Shown piece by piece: positions 7,552-14,681 of a stretch of 19,185 nucleotides of DNA (its first letter is position 1; every line of letters starts with the position of its first letter). The notes below the pieces were generated by a model. That model saw only the letters and a program-made list of their open reading frames with translations, was not told where the DNA came from and searched no databases. The position numbers and the translations under genes were made by a program. The DNA comes from Treponema sp. UBA7590 (GTDB lineage Bacteria > Spirochaetota > Spirochaetia > Treponematales > Treponemataceae): NCBI GenBank assembly GCA_002478955.1, contig DLKK01000071.1:1-19185 (forward strand), written 5' to 3'.

Positions 7552-8832
7552 ATGCAGTCTGAAATCAAATTCATAGAAGGTGGCGTAACTGCTGCCCAAG
7601 GATTTACAGCGAACGGCATCCTGTGCCACATCAAAGCAAGCCGGAAAACAAACGACACAGCATTGATTTATTCTGAAAAACCTTGTGCCGCATCTGGTGT
7701 TTTTACCCAAAACCGCGTAAAAGCGGAAAGCGTAAAACTTACAAAGAAGAATATCGCTAACGGACGGATTCAGGCTGTTATCGCAAATTCAGGAAACGCA
7801 AACTGCTGTACCGGCGAACAGGGCGCAAAAGTCGCATACAAAATGGCTTGTCTTGCCGGAAACGCATTGAACGTAAACCCGGACGATGTTGTTGTCTGCT
7901 CCACAGGTGTAATCGGTGCCCAGCTTCCAGTTGAAAAAATTGAGGCAAAAATCAGCGAGCTTGCAAAAGGACTTTCTAAAAAAGGACACGAAGAAGCCCG
8001 AATCGCAATAATGACAACCGACACAAAATACAAGGAATGTGCGGTGGAATTTGTTCTTGACGGCAAAACCTGCCGCATGGGAACAATGTGCAAAGGCTCG
8101 GGAATGATTCACATAAATCTTGGAACTATGCTTTCTTTTATCACAACTGATGTTGCAATCAGCCCTGCGATGATAGACAAAGCCTTGCGCGAATCAATAA
8201 AAGGAACTTACAACTGCGTTTCTGTTGACGGCGACACATCAACAAATGACACGCTAGTTCTTCTTGCAAACGGAATGGCAGGCAACAAGGAAATTACAGA
8301 AGAAAACGAAGATTACCAGATTTTTCTTGCCGCGCTCAACAAGATGAACAAAATAATGGCAATGAAAATCGCTGCGGACGGCGAAGGAGCAACCCGGCTT
8401 GTTCAATGCACTGTGAATGGCACAAGAAGCGTAGAAGCAGCACGCGGACTTGCAAAAGAAGTCATATCCTCTTCACTTGTAAAAGCCGCAATGTTCGGAA
8501 GCGACGCAAATTTCGGAAGATTCCTATGCGCAATGGGCTACAGCGGAATTGATTTTACCCCGGAAAAAACAAGCATCTGGTTCACAAGCAAAGGAAACGC
8601 AAAACGATATTTTGAGGACTACGAGAATTTCGATGTTCACGGAGAAAACAGCGTTCTTGTCTACAAAGACGGAGTTCCAGAAAATTTTGATGAAGAAAAA
8701 GCAAAAAAGATAATGAGCGAGGAAGCCGTTGAAATTCTAGTCCAATGTGGCGACGGAAATTGTTCCGGAACAGCATGGGGCTGCGACCTTACCTACGACT
8801 ATGTAAAAATCAATGGCGACTACAGAACCTAA
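7552..8832 (+). CDS. argJ: Bifunctional ornithine acetyltransferase / N-acetylglutamate synthase
   Basis: ArgJ moves acetyl from N-acetylornithine to glutamate, making ornithine and recycling the acetyl group; bifunctional forms also use acetyl-CoA. The 426 residues fit the family. Seen are the oxyanion-hole region CSTGVIG (T118, G119), the self-cleavage region KGSGMIHINLGTML with nucleophile T192, DGEGATR at 276-282 and the C-terminal YVKINGDYRT. The residue before the nucleophile is Gly, where Ala (ATML) is the usual form. The ATG at 7552 has GGAG nine bases upstream and leads directly into family sequence. The open frame extends upstream to 7276, but that would translate the terminator and repeat. 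argB and argD follow, giving an ornithine-synthesis cluster without argC in view. Confidence 0.95.
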   Translation: MQSEIKFIEGGVTAAQGFTANGILCHIKASRKTNDTALIYSEKPCAASGVFTQNRVKAESVKLTKKNIANGRIQAVIANSGNANCCTGEQGAKVAYKMACLAGNALNVNPDDVVVCSTGVIGAQLPVEKIEAKISELAKGLSKKGHEEARIAIMTTDTKYKECAVEFVLDGKTCRMGTMCKGSGMIHINLGTMLSFITTDVAISPAMIDKALRESIKGTYNCVSVDGDTSTNDTLVLLANGMAGNKEITEENEDYQIFLAALNKMNKIMAMKIAADGEGATRLVQCTVNGTRSVEAARGLAKEVISSSLVKAAMFGSDANFGRFLCAMGYSGIDFTPEKTSIWFTSKGNAKRYFEDYENFDVHGENSVLVYKDGVPENFDEEKAKKIMSEEAVEILVQCGDGNCSGTAWGCDLTYDYVKINGDYRT

Positions 8833-8888
8833 AAAAGCTGAATATTGAAATTTTTTGACTCTACAAATTGAATAAACAGGAAGAACTT

Positions 8889-9794
8889 ATGACAGAATTA
8901 GAGATACAAAAAGATGAGAACCGCGGCAGACTTTTAGACAACGAGCATTGGTCTGACGTTTTGATTCAGGCAATGCCATATTTTAAGCAGTGGGTTGGAA
9001 AAACCGTTGTTGTAAAATACGGTGGAAACGCAATGCTTAACGAAGACTTGAAACAGGCGGTAATGAAAGACATTGTGCTTTTGAACACAATCGGCGTGAA
9101 AGTTGTTTTAGTGCACGGTGGCGGACCTGAAATAAACAAGATGCTTGAACGCGTCGGAAAAGAATCCAAATTTGTAAACGGGCTGCGCTACACAGACGCG
9201 GAGACAATGGAAATCGTGCAGATGGTTCTTACCGGCAAACTGAACAAAGACATTGTTGGAATTTTGCTTCAGGAAGGCGGACGAGCGGTCGGACTTTCTG
9301 GAGTTGACTCCGGCCTGCTGCGCGCAAAAAAGATTGACAAGGATGGCGCAGACTTAGGTTTTGTTGGCGAAGTAACACAAGTTCATCCTGAAATCATAAA
9401 CGACTTGCTTGAAAAAGATTTTATTCCTGTAATTTCTACAGTTGCGCTTGGCGAAACCGGCGACCAGAGCCGTTACAACATAAACGCAGATACAGCCGCC
9501 GCAAAAATCGCAGTCGCGCTGAAGGCGGAAAAATTTGTTCAGCTTACAAATGTTGCCGGTGTCCTGAAAGACGTGAATGACCCGAAATCTCTGATTACGC
9601 GCATTCCAATGCCAACTGTTCCGCAGCTTATTGAAAACGGAACTATTGCCGGCGGAATGATTCCAAAGGTCGAATGCTGCATGATTGCACTGAAAGGTGG
9701 AGTTCCACGTACACATATAATTGACGGCCGAGTTCCACACTCGCTTTTAATAGAAATGTTCAGCGACCGCGGCATCGGTACAATGATTTATTAA
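8889..9794 (+). CDS. argB: Acetylglutamate kinase
   Basis: ArgB phosphorylates N-acetylglutamate, the second step to ornithine. The 301 residues show KYGGNAM at 43-49 (K43), HGGGPEIN at 76-83, the NINADTAAA segment near 197 (D201) and GGMIPKV at 255-261 (K260). About 25 extra residues precede the core; such an N-terminal helix marks hexameric, arginine-inhibited kinases of the cyclic pathway, which agrees with argJ next door, so feedback inhibition is inferred. The ATG at 8889 has AGGAAG five bases upstream. A TTG at 8868 is in frame but lacks a ribosome site. The gene begins 56 bases after argJ with no terminator between them. Confidence 0.96.
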   Translation: MTELEIQKDENRGRLLDNEHWSDVLIQAMPYFKQWVGKTVVVKYGGNAMLNEDLKQAVMKDIVLLNTIGVKVVLVHGGGPEINKMLERVGKESKFVNGLRYTDAETMEIVQMVLTGKLNKDIVGILLQEGGRAVGLSGVDSGLLRAKKIDKDGADLGFVGEVTQVHPEIINDLLEKDFIPVISTVALGETGDQSRYNINADTAAAKIAVALKAEKFVQLTNVAGVLKDVNDPKSLITRIPMPTVPQLIENGTIAGGMIPKVECCMIALKGGVPRTHIIDGRVPHSLLIEMFSDRGIGTMIY

Positions 9795-9807
9795 TTTCAG
9801 AAGAAAC

Positions 9808-9967
9808 TGCAAACAGGATGTTTGCACTGCGCTATACAGCGGGTTTTAGGGCGGCAGCCCTAGGAGAATGGGTAGTCTGCAACGAAGTGCGGACGTACAA
9901 ACAAAAGGCAAAGCCTTGCAGTTTGGTAGTCTGCGGCTAAGTGCAGACGTAGGGAAAGACTTTTCCC
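9808..9967. repeat. Hairpin-rich argB-argD spacer with a duplicated 27-base motif
   Basis: At least five short hairpins lie in series: TGCAAAC-AGGAT-GTTTGCA (9808-9826), TAGGGC-GGCA-GCCCTA (9847-9862), GTCTGC/GCGGAC (9875-9894), AAGGC-AAA-GCCTT (9905-9917), GTCTGC/GCAGAC (9929-9948) and GGGAAA-GACT-TTTCCC (9952-9967). The 27 bases at 9871-9897 recur at 9925-9951 with four differences, exactly 54 bases apart. None has a proper T tract, so they are not typical terminators. They could be REP-like repeats or a folded RNA leader for argD. Confidence 0.75.
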
Positions 9968-9998
9968 CCTATCTTGATAAAAATGGAAGGAATTTTGT

Positions 9999-11162
9999 AT
10001 GGGAAATCCGAAAGTTTTAAATAATTATGGCAGTTTTGACGTTACTTTTGCAAAGGGCAAGGGCGCAACGCTGACTGACGTTAATGGAAAGAAATACATT
10101 GATTTTTTGGCAGGAATTGCGGTAAATGTGCTTGGTCATGGCTACAAACCGCTTGTAAAGGCAATTTCGGCACAGGCGAAAAAACAGATTCATGTGTGCA
10201 ACTATTTTACAAGCGACATTGGACTTGAATATGCGGACAAACTTCTTGCGGCAACTGGTTTTGAGGGCGTCTATTTTGGAAATTCCGGTGCGGAGGCAAA
10301 TGAGGCGGCAATAAAACTTGCAAGAAAATATGGCCAGCTTAACGGCGGCTCAAAAAGAAAGACAATTGTTACGCTGGACAAGTCTTTTCACGGAAGGACG
10401 CTTGCAACTTTAACGGCTACCGGCCAGCAGAAATTCCACATTGAGGCATTTGCGCCATACCCGGAAGGTTTTAAGACAATCGAGGCGAACAATTTTGACG
10501 CGCTGAAAGGCGCTTTTGACGACACAACCGCCGCGCTTTTTATGGAACCTGTTGAATGTGAGGGCGGAGTTATTCCACTGAACCCGGAATGGGCAAAAGC
10601 CGCAGCAAAAGCCGCTCGCGAGGCTGGAGCAATCGTCATGTGCGATGAGGTTCAGACTGGAATGGGCCGTTGTGGTGCGCTTATGGCAAACACTGCGCTT
10701 GGAATAAATCCGGAAGTTGTGACTTTTGCAAAGGCGATTGCTGGCGGAGTTCCGATGAGCGCGTGTCTTTACCGCGGAAAAGGAAATGTTTTTCAGGCAG
10801 GCGATCATCAGTCTACATTCGCAGGAAATCCGCTGGCTTGCGCGGCGGCAAATGTTGTGCTTGACACAATCACCGCGCCAGGATTTTTTGAAAGTGTCCT
10901 TGAAAAGGGTGAATACATAAAAAATAAAATCGCCAGCTGGAATATTCCATTTGTAAAGGAAATCCGCGGAAGAGGTCTTGTAATCGGCGTGCAGGTTGAA
11001 AAAAATCCTGCAGAAATTGAAAAACAATGCCTAAAAGCCGGGCTACTCTTTTCAACAGCTGGAAGCGATGTTCTTCGCTTTGTTCCACCGCTGAATATTT
11101 CCTACAAAGAAATTGATGCCGGACTTGAAATTCTTAAGAAAGTGCTGGAAGAACAGAAATAA
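9999..11162 (+). CDS. argD: Acetylornithine aminotransferase
   Basis: ArgD is a PLP-dependent class III aminotransferase that makes N-acetylornithine from its semialdehyde and glutamate. The 387 residues fit. Seen are FLAGIAVNVLGHG near 36-48, the phosphate-binding NSGAEANE at 95-102, FHGRTLATL near 130-138, DEVQTGMGR at 216-224 (D216) and the PLP lysine K245 in FAKAIAGGVPMSA. HQSTFAGNPLA is at 270-280. GGAAGGA lies about eight bases before the ATG. The long hairpin-rich gap after argB may mean differential expression within the arg cluster. Ornithine or succinylornithine aminotransferase is possible by family, but the argJ/argB context favours ArgD. Confidence 0.94.
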   Translation: MGNPKVLNNYGSFDVTFAKGKGATLTDVNGKKYIDFLAGIAVNVLGHGYKPLVKAISAQAKKQIHVCNYFTSDIGLEYADKLLAATGFEGVYFGNSGAEANEAAIKLARKYGQLNGGSKRKTIVTLDKSFHGRTLATLTATGQQKFHIEAFAPYPEGFKTIEANNFDALKGAFDDTTAALFMEPVECEGGVIPLNPEWAKAAAKAAREAGAIVMCDEVQTGMGRCGALMANTALGINPEVVTFAKAIAGGVPMSACLYRGKGNVFQAGDHQSTFAGNPLACAAANVVLDTITAPGFFESVLEKGEYIKNKIASWNIPFVKEIRGRGLVIGVQVEKNPAEIEKQCLKAGLLFSTAGSDVLRFVPPLNISYKEIDAGLEILKKVLEEQK

Positions 11163-11169
11163 TAAATAA

Positions 11170-11381
11170 TAGCTGGAATCTTAAGTTTAATTTGTATAAA
11201 AAATTGAATCAGCTACCAAAAAAAGCGCGTCAATTCGCTATGCGGAGCGTAACAAGGTATCGGACTGCGCAATTTTTTTTCAAAATTGCTTGCCATCGCA
11301 CCGAATAGCTCGGTTGCCGCTTTCTTTTTCTCCCCGCTGATTCAATTTGTGGATTCAGAAAAAAACTTAAGTTTCTAGCTA
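11170..11381. mobile_element. MITE-like non-coding element with composite inverted-repeat ends
   Basis: The element is about 212 bases long. TAGCTGGAATCTTAAGTTT (11170-11188) matches the complement of 11363-11381 at 17 of 19 bases, and AATTGAATCAGC (11202-11213) is exactly repeated in inverted form at about 11337-11348. The interior includes repeat copy 2 and a GCAATTTT/AAAATTGC hairpin near 11268-11288. No ORF of note and no transposase are present. No target-site duplication was confirmed. It fills the gap between argD and the convergent S41 gene and might also act as a terminator. Confidence 0.55.
11201..11270 (-). repeat. Dispersed repeat, copy 2 (right of argD)
   Basis: This is the inverted counterpart of 7337-7432, with a perfect 21-base match (11243-11263) and an 18-base match ending at 11236. 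It lies inside the 212-base inverted-repeat element. Confidence 0.85.
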
Positions 11382-11390
11382 ATATAAAAA

Positions 11391-12875
11391 CTACAGGAAA
11401 TTCTTTAATTTCTTTTTCATTTTTTTGTCGCCGGTGATTTTGTAAATTGTTTCGTTCAAGTCTTTCGAGGCAGACCAATAATCCGGGAAAATTCCGAACG
11501 TTTCTCCGTGCCATTCAGGGTAAAAATCATTGATTTCAAGATATTTCATGTTTCCAAACTGTACTTTGATTCCTGAATTTGGAAGAAACACAGCAAAAAT
11601 ATTACCAGTTTCAAGAACACCGCCCGTATTTGTGCCAACAACAAAAACCTGCTCGCCAAACGCTTCCTTAAACTGAAGAATCGCCCATTCCGCGGCGCTG
11701 GAAACATTCTTATCCGTAATAAAAATTATTTTTCCGCCAAAATGATTTTCGCCCCAGTTCATCAGAACCGCATCATGTTTATAGATAAGCCTTCTTGGAT
11801 TTTCTTTTTGTTCCTCTATGTCCTTAAAAATTCCAAAAGTATTTTGCCCGGCGAATATTAGTCTCTGAAGAATTATTTCATTCACGCAAGGAGAACTCAA
11901 CTCGTGGACATCAAACAGCGAATTTGACCATTCATCTGTTGCATAGCTCAAACCTAAGGAAGCAGAAATATCTTTATAGCCGTCATAAAGAGCCAGAAGA
12001 AATCTTGCCGGAAAAAAAGGATAACCACCGGTATTTCCCCGCAAATCAATTATAATATTCTGTTTGTCCTGCCATTCAACACTTTTCCGCAAAAATTTGT
12101 TTATCTGCACAAGATTTCTGTCTGTTTTCTGGTTCTGGTCATAAGATGGAAAAAAAGTATTGATTGAAACATATCCAGAATTTTCAGTTTCCACGGAAGA
12201 AGAAAAACCCATTGCTGGTGATTTTGACGGAAATTCAGCCTTTACCGAAATCTCCATTTCATCATTATCAAAAGAAAATTTGAATTTTTTTATGTCTGGA
12301 ATATCGTTTTCATCAAGAAGAACGCCAACCCTGAAAATATCTTCGCCCTTCGCAGGATACAGAAAAAGATTTTCCGCCGGACCTGTGTAAATTTTTCCAG
12401 CTTCGTTCCATTCGTCCTCTTTTACAACATATTCTCCTTCGATTTTTTTGACGTAGACTTTTGTAAACGCAATGATTCTTTGAGCTGATGGCTTGTATAA
12501 AAAATTGTCTTTTACCAAAGAAAAATGTGAATCATTTACATATTCTGAAAGAAAGCGGCAAATTTCAAGGACAAAATCACTAGTCTGAATATCGTCTTTT
12601 TCCGCAAATTTATTTTTTAGGCTCAGCTTGAATTTTTCAATGTCAAAACCCTTTTTTATCATGTCATCGTAACCAATGTATGCGCTCTGCAAGAGATAGC
12701 AAAGCGAGTCCAAATCCTCATCAAATTCTTTAGGCGAAAGTGAATTCAGATTTTTTACTTCGTTTTCGGAAACATAGACTTTCTGCGGAACAACCGGTGA
12801 CTCGCTTACAAGTTCCGCCGCAAAACATTGAAACGCAAAAAATACGCTGATAAAAACAAGAATGGCTTTTTTCAT
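11391..12875 (-). CDS. Secreted S41 family (tail-specific protease-like) peptidase
   Basis: The 494-residue protein starts with a signal peptide (residues 1-19, hydrophobic core ILVFISVFFAF, cleavage near CFA-A), so it should act in the periplasm or outside. The S41 signature IIIDLRGNTGGYP is at 274-286. The nucleophile is probably S393 in DKNVSSAAEW, and H117 in VNDSHFSL suits the Ser-His type of S41 (tricorn-like) more than the Ser-Lys CtpA type. GTNTGG at 414-419 follows as expected. No PDZ domain was recognised. The ATG at 12875 has GGGGAG directly upstream. The gene diverges from the pyrophosphatase gene across 89 bases and converges on argD across the MITE-like element. The substrate is unknown. 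Confidence 0.85.
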   Translation of the reverse strand: MKKAILVFISVFFAFQCFAAELVSESPVVPQKVYVSENEVKNLNSLSPKEFDEDLDSLCYLLQSAYIGYDDMIKKGFDIEKFKLSLKNKFAEKDDIQTSDFVLEICRFLSEYVNDSHFSLVKDNFLYKPSAQRIIAFTKVYVKKIEGEYVVKEDEWNEAGKIYTGPAENLFLYPAKGEDIFRVGVLLDENDIPDIKKFKFSFDNDEMEISVKAEFPSKSPAMGFSSSVETENSGYVSINTFFPSYDQNQKTDRNLVQINKFLRKSVEWQDKQNIIIDLRGNTGGYPFFPARFLLALYDGYKDISASLGLSYATDEWSNSLFDVHELSSPCVNEIILQRLIFAGQNTFGIFKDIEEQKENPRRLIYKHDAVLMNWGENHFGGKIIFITDKNVSSAAEWAILQFKEAFGEQVFVVGTNTGGVLETGNIFAVFLPNSGIKVQFGNMKYLEINDFYPEWHGETFGIFPDYWSASKDLNETIYKITGDKKMKKKLKNFL

Positions 12876-12927
12876 AAACTCCCCACAATTTTGATCTTTT
12901 TTATTCTAACATAATTTTGATTTGTAG

Positions 12928-12956
12928 TTTACCCCAAGTCAATTTTTTTATATTAT
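12928..12956 (+). promoter_or_regulatory. Probable promoter of ppaC close to the start codon
   Basis: TTTACC (12928-12933), 17 bases, then TATTAT (12951-12956). The -10 box ends eight bases before the ATG and no Shine-Dalgarno is visible, so the message would be leaderless or nearly so. Confidence 0.5.
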
Positions 12957-12964
12957 AAAAAGAT

Positions 12965-14617
12965 ATGAAAAAAACGATTTATATTTTTGGTCACAAAAAT
13001 CCTGACACAGACTGTGCGGTTGCGGCAACGGCGTATGCGCGCCTAAAGCAGCTTTTAGGCTTCGACAATTACATCGCCGCACGTGCAGGACATTTTAATC
13101 CTCAGACTGATTATGTTTTTAAGAAATTCAACGTAAAATCGCCAAAATATATGCCTTCTTTGACTCCAAAAGTTGAATATTTTATGGAAAATGAGACAAT
13201 GACCGTTCAGGGCGATGTTCCTGTCTGGAACGCAATACGCAAACTTCAGCAGACGCAGCTCCGCGCAATTCCTGTTGTTGACAAAAACGGAAAATACAAG
13301 GCTTTGCTGCATTATTCAGCTTTCGCGCAGAAAATTCTTACAATCTTGAATCCAGAGGCAAAAGTCAACATTTCAACAAGCATCGGAAACATAATAAAAA
13401 CAATGAATGCCCAGCCTCTGGTAGTTTCAAATCAGGAGGAAATATTTAAATCTTCAATTCTTGTGGGTGGCGCAAGCGACAAAGCTTTTGAGGCAATGCT
13501 AGATGAACACGCAAGCGAAAATGTCATTGTAATCACTTCTGACCGCAAGGAAATTTACGAGGAATGCATAAGCCGCAAAGTAAAACTTCTGATTATCACA
13601 TCAGGCTATATTCTTAGCAAAGAGCTGAAGGAAAAAGCACAGAAAAATGGCGTAAGCGTAATTATGAGTCCTTACACAACCAGCGACACAGTGATGATGA
13701 TTGCATACTCAACTCCGGTTGAACTTATGGCTGACCCGGAAATCAAGGCAGTCCACATCAACGACACAATCTCAAAAATCAGGATGACGATGCAGGAGTC
13801 GCCAATCAGACGACTTCCGGTTGTTGACGAGAACGACAAAGTTATCGGAATTATCTCCGAACACGACTTGAACAACGAGCCGAACATTGAAATTGTGCTT
13901 GTTGACCATAACGAGCTTCTTCAGGCTGTAGAAGGAATCGAGCACTACAAGATTGTGGAAGTTATTGACCACCACAGAATCGGTTCAATCAACACGACGT
14001 ACCCAATCACTTTTATAAACAAGCCGCTTGGCTCAACCTCAACAATAATCACAACGCTTTACCAGGAAGCAAAAATCCCGATTCCAAAAGATATTGCTTC
14101 TCTTCTTCTGTGCGGAATTCTAAGCGACACATTGATTTTGCAGTCAACAACAACAACTGAAACCGACCGCCAGATTGCGGAATATCTTGCAAACATAACT
14201 GACCTTGACATCCAGGCGCTTGGAAAAGAGATTCTTACAGCCGGAAGCGGAATCAAAGGGCGCACAGCTTCTGAAGTAATTCATCAGGACATGAAGGAAT
14301 ATCAGGAAGAAAAAGGCTCATACACCGTAAGCCAGATTGAAGTCAGCAGCATAAAGGAAATTCTTGACCGCAAGGAAGATTTTATGACAGAGCTTGAGCT
14401 TGAACGCCGCGGAAACAAGGCGATTTTTTCAGCACTGCTTGTTACGGACATCACCCAGCTTTCGTCAATTCTGCTTCTTGCCGCCGACCCTAAATTTGAA
14501 GCTTTTGTAACATTCCCAAAAATGGAAGAGCATATTTACTACCTGAAAGATGTTGTAAGCCGCAAAAAACAACTTGTTCCGCTGCTTTCAGAACAAGTTG
14601 AAAATTTTGAGAAATAA
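12965..14617 (+). CDS. ppaC: Manganese-dependent (family II) inorganic pyrophosphatase with CBS and DRTGG regulatory domains
   Basis: The enzyme splits pyrophosphate to phosphate in the cytoplasm and pulls biosynthetic reactions forward. The 550 residues exceed the roughly 310 of the plain enzyme because a regulatory insert splits the DHH domain. GHKNPDTD is at 9-16 (H10, D14, D16); CBS 1 at about 70-125; a DRTGG-like domain at about 130-245; CBS 2 at about 248-302. Then come LVDHNE (D314, H315), DHHRIG (H336, H337), D388 in GILSDTL and a C-terminal DHHA2 domain ending with SRKKQ at 532-536. CBS-containing members are inhibited by AMP/ADP and activated by ATP or diadenosine polyphosphates, so such control is inferred here. 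No ribosome site is visible. A shared terminator separates it from convergent gltX. Confidence 0.94.
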   Translation: MKKTIYIFGHKNPDTDCAVAATAYARLKQLLGFDNYIAARAGHFNPQTDYVFKKFNVKSPKYMPSLTPKVEYFMENETMTVQGDVPVWNAIRKLQQTQLRAIPVVDKNGKYKALLHYSAFAQKILTILNPEAKVNISTSIGNIIKTMNAQPLVVSNQEEIFKSSILVGGASDKAFEAMLDEHASENVIVITSDRKEIYEECISRKVKLLIITSGYILSKELKEKAQKNGVSVIMSPYTTSDTVMMIAYSTPVELMADPEIKAVHINDTISKIRMTMQESPIRRLPVVDENDKVIGIISEHDLNNEPNIEIVLVDHNELLQAVEGIEHYKIVEVIDHHRIGSINTTYPITFINKPLGSTSTIITTLYQEAKIPIPKDIASLLLCGILSDTLILQSTTTTETDRQIAEYLANITDLDIQALGKEILTAGSGIKGRTASEVIHQDMKEYQEEKGSYTVSQIEVSSIKEILDRKEDFMTELELERRGNKAIFSALLVTDITQLSSILLLAADPKFEAFVTFPKMEEHIYYLKDVVSRKKQLVPLLSEQVENFEK

Positions 14618-14668
14618 AAAAATCCCCGGAAAATGAAGCAAACTTCAAAAATCCGGGGATTTTTATTA
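14617..14668. terminator. Bidirectional terminator between ppaC and gltX
   Basis: AAAAATCCCCGGA (to 14630) pairs with TCCGGGGATTTTT (14652-14664), with a small inner GAAG/CTTC hairpin. A-runs on one side and T-runs on the other let it work on both strands for these convergent genes. Confidence 0.93.
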
Positions 14669-14681
14669 AAATTCGGTTTTA

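Noticed and set aside
8868..8888. TTG start for argB
   Set aside because: The ATG at 8889 has AGGAAG five bases upstream; nothing supports the TTG.
10410..11027. 205-codon minus-strand open frame inside argD
   Set aside because: It is an antisense shadow of an aminotransferase gene with every expected motif intact.
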